Part shown: piece after piece, positions 1-4,688 of the stretch
Layout of the letters: every line of letters starts with the position of its first letter
Numbering within the stretch: the first letter of the stretch is position 1
NCBI GenBank assembly: GCA_025360235.1
Contig: JANYCO010000295.1
Coordinates: forward strand, 1-6,427
Source: Cytophagales bacterium
Lineage (GTDB): Bacteria > Bacteroidota > Bacteroidia > Cytophagales > Cytophagaceae
Reading direction: 5' to 3'
Length of the DNA stretch: 6,427 nucleotides
Program-made: the position numbers and the translations under genes
Notes under the pieces: generated by a model
What the model was told of the DNA's origin: nothing
What the model saw: only the letters and a program-made list of their open reading frames with translations
Database searches by the model: none

Positions 1-132
1 GGTTACAGAACCTAAAGGGTTCTCATTGGCGTCCAGAAAAACGCCTTCATTGCCTTTATATTCATCCCGCGCTGAAGAATACGGCTTCGCTTTTTTGATG
101 TTTTCGCGGAGTATGTTATTTATATCAAACAA
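1..132 (-). CDS. hisC: Histidinol-phosphate aminotransferase, N-terminal fragment (runs off the left edge)
   Basis: Reading the minus strand from 132 gives 44 codons open to the window edge. The fragment contains KPYSSARDEYKG (residues 16-27) and FLDANENPLG (residues 32-41), the N-terminal signature of HisC. HisC is a PLP-dependent class I/II aminotransferase that converts imidazole-acetol phosphate to histidinol phosphate in histidine biosynthesis, in the cytoplasm. Only the N-terminal arm and start of the substrate-binding region are visible; the catalytic lysine lies outside the window. No ATG occurs in this frame before an upstream TAG. I chose the TTG at 132-130 because the family usually begins a few residues before the LVREN/ILREN-type segment; another TTG at 156-154 would add eight residues. 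The usual upstream neighbour, hisD, is absent; a divergent SRPBCC gene lies there instead. The family call is firm, the exact start is not. Confidence 0.88.
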   Translation of the reverse strand, partial: MFDINNILRENIKKAKPYSSARDEYKGNEGVFLDANENPLGSVT

Positions 133-248
133 GTTAGTAGATTTTAAGGCTTGCAAATTACGCTATTTTGACGGAAAAACAATTTGAAGTTTTTTTTGGA
201 AATATGGTGGTACTTGTTAAATTCATATTAATATTGCATTATAAATTA

Positions 249-626
249 ATGAAGACGTTCAAGAAAATATTTACAATAGATGTACCGTTAGACGAAGTGT
301 ATGAGGCACTTGTATTACCGGAAGTGATAAAGGAGTGGTCGGGTGCACAAGCTGAAATGGATATTAAGCCAAATGGTACTTTTTCTCTTTGGGGTGGTTC
401 AATACATGGGGTAAATCTTTATATAACTAAAAGTCAGATCATTCAGGATTGGAAAGAGGATATCTGGGAAGATTATTCCAGGGTTACCTTTAACTTATCT
501 GAAAAGAATGGTGTAACTACTATTGGCCTTATCCATGAACTTATTCCTCCAAGAGGGTTCAAAGCTATCGTAAAAGGTTGGGATGAATACTATATGGGTC
601 CATTGAAGGAGTTTTTGGAATCGTAG
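249..626 (+). CDS. SRPBCC / AHSA1-type (START-like) domain protein
   Basis: A 125-residue cytoplasmic protein that is a single SRPBCC domain from end to end. The opening strand and helix (MKTFKKIFTIDVPLDEVYEA, residues 1-20) are followed by EVIKEWSGAQAEMD (25-38), the glycine-rich GTFSLWGGSIHG (43-54), QDWKEDIWEDYSRVTFNL (66-83) and the C-terminal helix GWDEYYMGPLKEFLE (110-124). This is the pattern of the activator-of-Hsp90-ATPase-like (AHSA1) branch, whose deep hydrophobic pocket usually binds an unidentified small ligand; no catalytic residue can be named. The frame stays open back to a TTG at 168, but the extra 27 residues (hydrophobic, FILILHYK) do not belong to the domain. The ATG at 249, preceded by the A/T-rich ATAAATTA typical of Bacteroidota leaders, gives the family's usual length. 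It is divergent from hisC and 95 bases ahead of the ABC cassette. The ligand is unknown. Confidence 0.87.
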   Translation: MKTFKKIFTIDVPLDEVYEALVLPEVIKEWSGAQAEMDIKPNGTFSLWGGSIHGVNLYITKSQIIQDWKEDIWEDYSRVTFNLSEKNGVTTIGLIHELIPPRGFKAIVKGWDEYYMGPLKEFLES

Positions 627-665
627 AGGTTTTGATTTTCAATTATTATTTTTAAATTGATGAAT

Positions 666-689
666 GTCTTTTGGCTACATAAGACTTTT
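666..689 (+). terminator. Weak terminator-like hairpin after the SRPBCC gene
   Basis: GTCTT (666-670) and AAGAC (681-685) form a 5-bp stem around a 10-base loop, followed by TTTT (686-689). It sits 40 bases after the SRPBCC stop and 33 bases before the ABC ATPase start, the right place to separate the two transcripts. The stem is short and A/T-rich, so it may be chance. The remaining bases of the 627-721 gap are A/T-rich, and I see no convincing promoter boxes in them. Confidence 0.27.
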
Positions 690-721
690 ATCTCTTAAAT
701 GATTGTTTTTAAATAGTATCC

Positions 722-1555
722 ATGATAAAAATAGAGAATCTCAGCTATTCCTATAAGAAAAAAAATGTCTTCGATGGTCTAAGTATCAACTTCGAGCCTG
801 GAAATATCTATGGACTGTTAGGTAAAAACGGTACAGGAAAAAGTACCCTCTTTAGAAATATCTGCGGTTTGTTAAAACCTAAAAAAGGAAACATTACAAC
901 TTACGGATATCCTTCTGTGAGCCGTAATCCTTCTATGTTAAGCAAACTCTTTCTTTTGCCGGAAGAGTTTTTCGTCCCTTCCGTTTATGTAAAAGATTTT
1001 GTTGGTACACTAGCCCCGTTTTACCCAAGATTTAGTCAGGAAGAATTTAAAAAACACATCTCCGATTTTGATGTGCCTTACGACAACAAATTGGATCAAA
1101 TGAGCCTGGGACAAAAAAAGAAAACCTTGATCGCTTTCAGCCTTGCTACAAATACAGAGTTGCTTTTAATGGATGAACCTACAAATGGACTAGACATAGT
1201 GAGTAAAACACAATTCAAAAATGTAATGTCGGGTAGTATCAATGAAAATAAATGTATTATCATCAGTACGCACCAGGTGAAAGATATTGAGAATTTGATT
1301 GGCAGAATTAGTGTCATTGACAATGGTTCTATTCTTTTCAACGAATCAATTTCTTCTATTGGAAAGAAAATTTCTTTTATACACAGTTCGACGGTCTCTA
1401 ATTCTCCAAAAACTATTTATGCCGAACAAACCATCTCAGGTTTTTCTGAAGTGCTGATCAATGATTCTGGTCTTGAATCTAAAGTGGATCTGGAAATGCT
1501 CTATAAAGCTGTAATGTTGAAACCTGAAGAAATTAATAAATTGTTTAACGCATGA
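722..1555 (+). CDS. ABC transporter ATP-binding protein (ABC-2 export type)
   Basis: A 277-residue ATPase with one complete ABC nucleotide-binding domain. Walker A is GKNGTGKST (34-42), the ABC signature is the SLGQKKK form (128-134), Walker B is LLLMDEP (147-153) with catalytic E152, the D-loop is GLD (156-158), and the switch histidine is H184 in IIISTHQ. The Q-loop position falls in LLPEEFF (78-84), where Glu stands in place of the usual Gln, as in a number of ABC-2 exporters. About 70 residues after the core form a poorly conserved C-terminal extension ending in LKPEEINKLF. It would work at the inner face of the cytoplasmic membrane with the permease whose ATG overlaps its TGA (ATGA), so the two are probably translationally coupled. 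The substrate is unknown. Such pairs in Bacteroidota often have a GntR-type regulator alongside; none is seen here. Confidence 0.95.
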   Translation: MIKIENLSYSYKKKNVFDGLSINFEPGNIYGLLGKNGTGKSTLFRNICGLLKPKKGNITTYGYPSVSRNPSMLSKLFLLPEEFFVPSVYVKDFVGTLAPFYPRFSQEEFKKHISDFDVPYDNKLDQMSLGQKKKTLIAFSLATNTELLLMDEPTNGLDIVSKTQFKNVMSGSINENKCIIISTHQVKDIENLIGRISVIDNGSILFNESISSIGKKISFIHSSTVSNSPKTIYAEQTISGFSEVLINDSGLESKVDLEMLYKAVMLKPEEINKLFNA

Positions 1556-2493
1556 ACGATACATTGAGTCTTTCACGTTTGTCATTATTGATAAAGAACC
1601 ATCTTGCAGAAAACCGGCAACGATACCTGCTTTATGCCTTTGGGATTTTAGCAATAGCATTTATAGTCTACATACTGATTTTTTGTGTCAATAATTTTCG
1701 TCCCTATTATTTTGAAATTGAAGATGGAGTTGTAACTAATCCAAACAATACAACTGAATGGGAAGTGATTCAATTCGTAACGTATTTTAGCGGCTTGTTT
1801 ATTTTTGGAGGAATCTTTGCCTGTATAAGTTTTGTAAATTTCTCAAATAGTGCCGAAGCTATTTTCTATCTAAACAAACCCGCTTCGCATTTGGAGAAAT
1901 GGTTAACAGAAATTGTGGTTCGTGTAGTATTTTTATTTTTTGCCTATACATTATTATTCTATCTGATTGATATACCAGCTACGTTCCTTGCGAGAGGGTT
2001 AGAGTACGCAGGTCACCTTGAAAACCTCAGAGATGCCAGCTTTGAAGAGATAGGTGTAGTAAAAGTATTTCATCCTTCTAAAATTTTCTATTTCTACCTT
2101 CCCGAGATTCCGGATTCTATTATTTATTTTTTGCTAATCAGTGGGTACTTATCTATAGTAGCATTCTTTATGTATGGAGCTGTATTGTTCAATCGTTTTT
2201 CTTTTTTCAAAACATTGTTCCTTGCATTTGTAGTTGGAATGGTTTATTTCTTTTATGGAATATCCTTCGTAGACAGTGACATCTTAATGCCTGGAGAATG
2301 GCGGTATAGTTTTCCAGACAGAGCTGAAATGAACGAGCAAATGATTTCAAATGGGTTTCGAGATGAATATTCCGGATTCAGAACTTCTTTGGGGCCCGGA
2401 TTTCTGAGCGTGGTGTTCTATTTTCTTATGATATTTGTCCCTTCTTTTTTGTTGCTTTGTTCTTATTTTAAATTAAAAGAAAAGGAGGTTTAA
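1552..2493 (+). CDS. ABC-2 type transporter permease, six predicted membrane helices
   Basis: A 313-residue integral membrane protein. Hydrophobic segments are at about 26-46, 73-95, 121-141, 188-213, 218-240 and 284-306, the six-helix layout of ABC-2 export permeases. Between helices 2 and 3, YLNKPASHLEKWLTE (106-120) matches the LPxSxxEK-like loop found before helix 3 in Bacteroidota permeases of this kind; it probably lies on the cytoplasmic face and may contact the ATPase. A hydrophilic loop (about 142-187) follows helix 3, and another acidic/aromatic one (241-283) precedes helix 6. The start ATG overlaps the ATPase stop by 4 bases, so the two genes almost certainly make one transporter. 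The last codons (KEKEV) hold the Shine-Dalgarno site of the next gene, 6 bases downstream. Export is inferred from the family; the substrate cannot be read. Confidence 0.9.
   Translation: MNDTLSLSRLSLLIKNHLAENRQRYLLYAFGILAIAFIVYILIFCVNNFRPYYFEIEDGVVTNPNNTTEWEVIQFVTYFSGLFIFGGIFACISFVNFSNSAEAIFYLNKPASHLEKWLTEIVVRVVFLFFAYTLLFYLIDIPATFLARGLEYAGHLENLRDASFEEIGVVKVFHPSKIFYFYLPEIPDSIIYFLLISGYLSIVAFFMYGAVLFNRFSFFKTLFLAFVVGMVYFFYGISFVDSDILMPGEWRYSFPDRAEMNEQMISNGFRDEYSGFRTSLGPGFLSVVFYFLMIFVPSFLLLCSYFKLKEKEV
2482..2488 (+). promoter_or_regulatory. Strong Shine-Dalgarno site for the third cassette gene
   Basis: AAGGAGG, extending to AAGGAGGT, lies 10 bases before the ATG at 2499. It is inside the last codons of the permease (Lys-Glu-Val). 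It is the only near-perfect Shine-Dalgarno sequence at a gene start in this window; the other genes have A/T-rich leaders. The site also encodes ordinary residues, so coincidence is possible, although the position suits initiation. Confidence 0.6.
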
Positions 2494-2498
2494 TCGAA

Positions 2499-3353
2499 AT
2501 GAAAAAGTCTACTTTGTTATTTATAATTGGAAATATTCTGGTTTTATTGACCCCCTTGGTATTCATGGTTGGTTTGCGTTTTAAAATCAATAACGGCGAG
2601 GTAGTGGACATTAAAGCTGAACATGACGCCCAGACAAAAAAAGCAAAGGTAAGCGAAATTGAAAATGTCGAAGTGAATGGTACAAATAAGCTGGTTTCGC
2701 TTTTCATATACAGAGATTCTATAAATGAGATAACCATGGATACCAGCGATTATAAATACCTTAGTTATAAAATTACAGGTAAAACGCTCGTTGTAAATTA
2801 TGATTATGTAAAAGACAGTATCGAAAATTACATCCAGAAAAAAAAGGGGAATAAAAGTGAGTCTGAAGAATCGGAACCTGATACTTATAAGGGTCAGATT
2901 AGGAGCATGAAACTATTTATGACTTCTGGTTTGAGGAGTATTAAACTTAAAAATTCAACAGCTACTATTTACTTATCAAAAAGATGGCCACTTGATAATG
3001 ATATAGAAATTATGGAAGACTACAGCAGTTTTGAATTCGCAAAATCGCAGGATGGTAATAATTATAATTATAATTATGATGAGGAATCCTATGTTTCCGA
3101 TTATGATGCTACCCGTGTGCATGAAGCCCCGGACTGGGATTCTATTCCTTACAGAGTAAAAGTTTTTCTAAAGGACTCTGATATCGATACCGAGTTAAGT
3201 TATGTAAAAACCCTGGAAATAGAAGCGAGAAATTCGGCAATAAGAACACACGATATTAATTTCAATCGTTATGATCTAAAATTGGATGAGTACAGTACTA
3301 CCTACGTGGATATTTCAAAACTCAGAAAAATGAATATCACCTACATTAAATGA
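2499..3353 (+). CDS. Membrane-anchored extracytoplasmic protein of unknown function, third gene of the ABC cassette
   Basis: A 284-residue protein I do not recognise with certainty. One N-terminal hydrophobic helix (about 6-26, after MKKST) is an uncleaved anchor or a signal peptide without a clear cleavage site, placing the remaining 255 residues outside the cytoplasmic membrane. The body is rich in short alternating strands: SEIENVEVNGTNKLVSLFI (52-70), KYLSYKITGKTLVVNY (86-101), GLRSIKLKNSTATIYL (144-159) and VKTLEIEARNSAIR (236-249). This suggests a beta-solenoid, distantly like the GIN/DUF2807 adhesin-head domain of Bacteroidota. Low-complexity breaks occur at 112-127 (Lys then Ser/Glu) and 186-203 (Asn/Tyr/Asp). 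The start is 6 bases after the permease stop, so it probably belongs to the transporter operon and may be an accessory, scaffold or surface partner. Its stop codon forms the left end of the convergent hairpin. The solenoid idea is an inference from strand pattern only. Confidence 0.82.
   Translation: MKKSTLLFIIGNILVLLTPLVFMVGLRFKINNGEVVDIKAEHDAQTKKAKVSEIENVEVNGTNKLVSLFIYRDSINEITMDTSDYKYLSYKITGKTLVVNYDYVKDSIENYIQKKKGNKSESEESEPDTYKGQIRSMKLFMTSGLRSIKLKNSTATIYLSKRWPLDNDIEIMEDYSSFEFAKSQDGNNYNYNYDEESYVSDYDATRVHEAPDWDSIPYRVKVFLKDSDIDTELSYVKTLEIEARNSAIRTHDINFNRYDLKLDEYSTTYVDISKLRKMNITYIK
3060..3077 (+). repeat. Hexanucleotide tandem repeat (AATTAT)x3 within the third cassette gene
   Basis: Three perfect copies of AATTAT in frame encode Asn-Tyr three times (residues 188-193) in a low-complexity loop. 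Loss or gain of one unit would keep the frame, so it would change loop length and not expression. Confidence 0.85.
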
Positions 3354-3426
3354 GTAAACAGAAACAGTGAACAGAAACAGAAAAAAGAAATTAATACTGT
3401 TTCTGTTCACCGTTTCTATTCACTCA
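3351..3426. terminator. Long inverted repeat at the convergent junction, probable bidirectional terminator
   Basis: Two 30-base arms (3351-3380 and 3397-3426) flank a 16-base A-rich loop. They match at 27 of 30 positions, with an uninterrupted 14-bp inner stem (GTGAACAGAAACAG against CTGTTTCTGTTCAC). The three differences are A.C-type mismatches in plus-strand RNA but G.U pairs in minus-strand RNA, so the minus transcript (from pabB) can pair along all 30 positions. The left arm begins with the TGA of the cassette's third gene; the right arm holds the last codons and TAG of pabB. U-tracts are poor: TTTAA after the stem on the minus strand, none on the plus strand. Stopping convergent transcripts is the likely role, but the weak U-tract leaves room for RNA 3'-end protection. 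Confidence 0.72.
3357..3380. repeat. Direct repeat of AACAGAAACAG in the left arm of the hairpin
   Basis: AACAGAAACAG occurs at 3357-3367 and again at 3370-3380, a period of 13 bases separated by TG. The second copy belongs to the perfect 14-bp inner stem. The outer copy pairs with diverged sequence that includes the end of pabB, which suggests the left arm grew by duplication. Confidence 0.8.
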
Positions 3427-4687
3427 AAACCGCCCTTATAGCCGCAGTTTTTACCTCACACTCTTCGTACTCTTTTTCAGCATCCGCATAATAGGTAATC
3501 GCGCTGCCAGCCTGAAAAGATAAGTACTTCGTCTCTCCATTGTAAAGTATACTTCTAATCACAACATTAAAATCAAAATCCATTTCAGGAGTGAAATATC
3601 CAACAGCACCTGAAAATAATCCACGAGCAGATTCTTCATACTCTTCAATGATTTGCATTGCCCTAAGTTTTGGAGCACCAGTCATGCTTCCCATAGGGAA
3701 GGCGTGTTTTATAGCCTCCACAGGGTGAACAGAAGAAGATAGTTCAGCCGTAATAGTAGAGATCATTTGATGTACCTTTGGAAAGCTATAAAGACCACAG
3801 ATCTCTTCTGCTTGCACAGACCCCGCTTTCGCCGACTTGGAGAGATCATTCCGAACTAAATCTACGATCATAATATTTTCAGAACGTTCTTTCGGACTCT
3901 TTTCCATGGCTGAACGAATTTCAGCATCTTTTTCCAAATTGGGATCCCGTTTAGCAGTGCCTTTTATAGGCTGAGAAATTAATTTCTGTTTTTCTTTTTT
4001 CAGAAACCGCTCAGGTGAAGCACAGATAAGGTAGCGTTGATTTACCTTTAAATAGCAGGAAAAAGGCATAGGGGAGATTTCGTTCAATCTGTGATAGGAG
4101 GAAAGTGGCTCTAATCCAGCATTGTCAGCAAAATATTCCTGACAAAAATTGGTTTCATAAAGATCTCCTCTCAAGATAAGATGTTGAATCGATTTTATTT
4201 TATGAAGATATGATTCTTTGGATATTTTCTGTTGTAAAACAACATTAGACGGAGTGAGAGGTTTTAATAGTTGCTCTTTCTGAATAAGCAAATACAAGTC
4301 TTCCGGATTTTCTACAGAAACAATTTCATAATTATTTTCCTTAATAAAAATCAAATGTTTTGGGATGAAAAAGTTAAGGAGAGGGAAATTTATTCCATCA
4401 CTATTGGTACTAATTAATTGTTCCGTTTCATTTTTAAGATCATAAGAAAGATAGCCAAAAGTCCAGTCCTTATTATGATCCAGGAAATTTTGTAAAGTAT
4501 CAAAATTGTTTTTAGAAACTTCCTTTAGTTCTTTATAAACTCCGAAAGCCAATACATGCAGAAAAGCCCCGTACGGATAATTGTACGAATTTGGATTTAG
4601 ATAAACTACATGACTTTCTCTGTTAGCCAGTTGAAGTGCCTTATTAATAAAATCGGTTTCTGGTGCAAATGAAAAAGTCTTTCTCAC
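3416..4687 (-). CDS. pabB: Aminodeoxychorismate synthase component I (chorismate-binding PabB)
   Basis: A 423-residue cytoplasmic enzyme. PabB converts chorismate and ammonia (from a PabA glutaminase partner) to 4-amino-4-deoxychorismate, the precursor of p-aminobenzoate for folate. The N-terminal third is the less conserved anthranilate-synthase-like domain (DWTFGYLSYDLKNETE, 74-89). The chorismate-binding domain covers about 155-423: RGDLYETNFCQE (173-184), SPERFL (224-229), PIKGTAKR (240-247) with K242 at the position of the active-site lysine that marks PabB, DLVRNDLSK (276-284), GSMTGAPK (333-340), FQAGSAIT (391-398) and ADAEKEYEECEVK (401-413). TrpE usually lacks the lysine in that motif, which favours PabB over anthranilate synthase. 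The start is GTG at 4687-4685, one base after the TPR stop; MRKTFSF fits the short N-terminus of Bacteroidota PabB, and no useful ATG exists. Translational coupling to the TPR gene is likely. The 3' end lies in the hairpin. Confidence 0.95.
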   Translation of the reverse strand: MRKTFSFAPETDFINKALQLANRESHVVYLNPNSYNYPYGAFLHVLAFGVYKELKEVSKNNFDTLQNFLDHNKDWTFGYLSYDLKNETEQLISTNSDGINFPLLNFFIPKHLIFIKENNYEIVSVENPEDLYLLIQKEQLLKPLTPSNVVLQQKISKESYLHKIKSIQHLILRGDLYETNFCQEYFADNAGLEPLSSYHRLNEISPMPFSCYLKVNQRYLICASPERFLKKEKQKLISQPIKGTAKRDPNLEKDAEIRSAMEKSPKERSENIMIVDLVRNDLSKSAKAGSVQAEEICGLYSFPKVHQMISTITAELSSSVHPVEAIKHAFPMGSMTGAPKLRAMQIIEEYEESARGLFSGAVGYFTPEMDFDFNVVIRSILYNGETKYLSFQAGSAITYYADAEKEYEECEVKTAAIRAVLSE

Positions 4688-4688
4688 A

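Noticed and set aside
78..85. Q-loop glutamine replaced by glutamate in the ABC ATPase (protein residues about 78-85, not base positions) as a sign of inactivity
   Set aside because: Other ABC-2 export ATPases carry LPEE-type Q-loops, and the Walker A, signature, Walker B and H-loop are all intact.
153..183. Possible Bacteroidota-type promoter for hisC on the minus strand (ATTG near 180-183, GTAATTTG near 153-160)
   Set aside because: The -7 box has TTTG but its TA is offset by one base, and the -33 element is minimal; in A/T-rich DNA this is not distinguishable from chance.
168..248. Upstream extension of the SRPBCC gene to a TTG at 168
   Set aside because: The added 27 residues are hydrophobic and not part of the domain; the ATG at 249 starts the domain exactly as in the family.
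674..721. Promoter for the ABC cassette in the 95-base gap
   Set aside because: A TTTTGG is present, but no TAnnTTTG-like box falls at the right distance; a promoter is expected here but I cannot point to it.
1096..1341. Minus-strand open frame opposite the ABC ATPase
   Set aside because: It lies antisense to the Walker B and H-loop coding region, has no domain-like sequence and no leader; it is a shadow of the real gene. The same holds for the frames at 1436-1660 and 2468-2737.
3416..4687. Anthranilate synthase component I (trpE) as the identity of the chorismate enzyme
   Set aside because: The PIKGT motif with the lysine is the PabB mark, and no tryptophan genes are adjacent.
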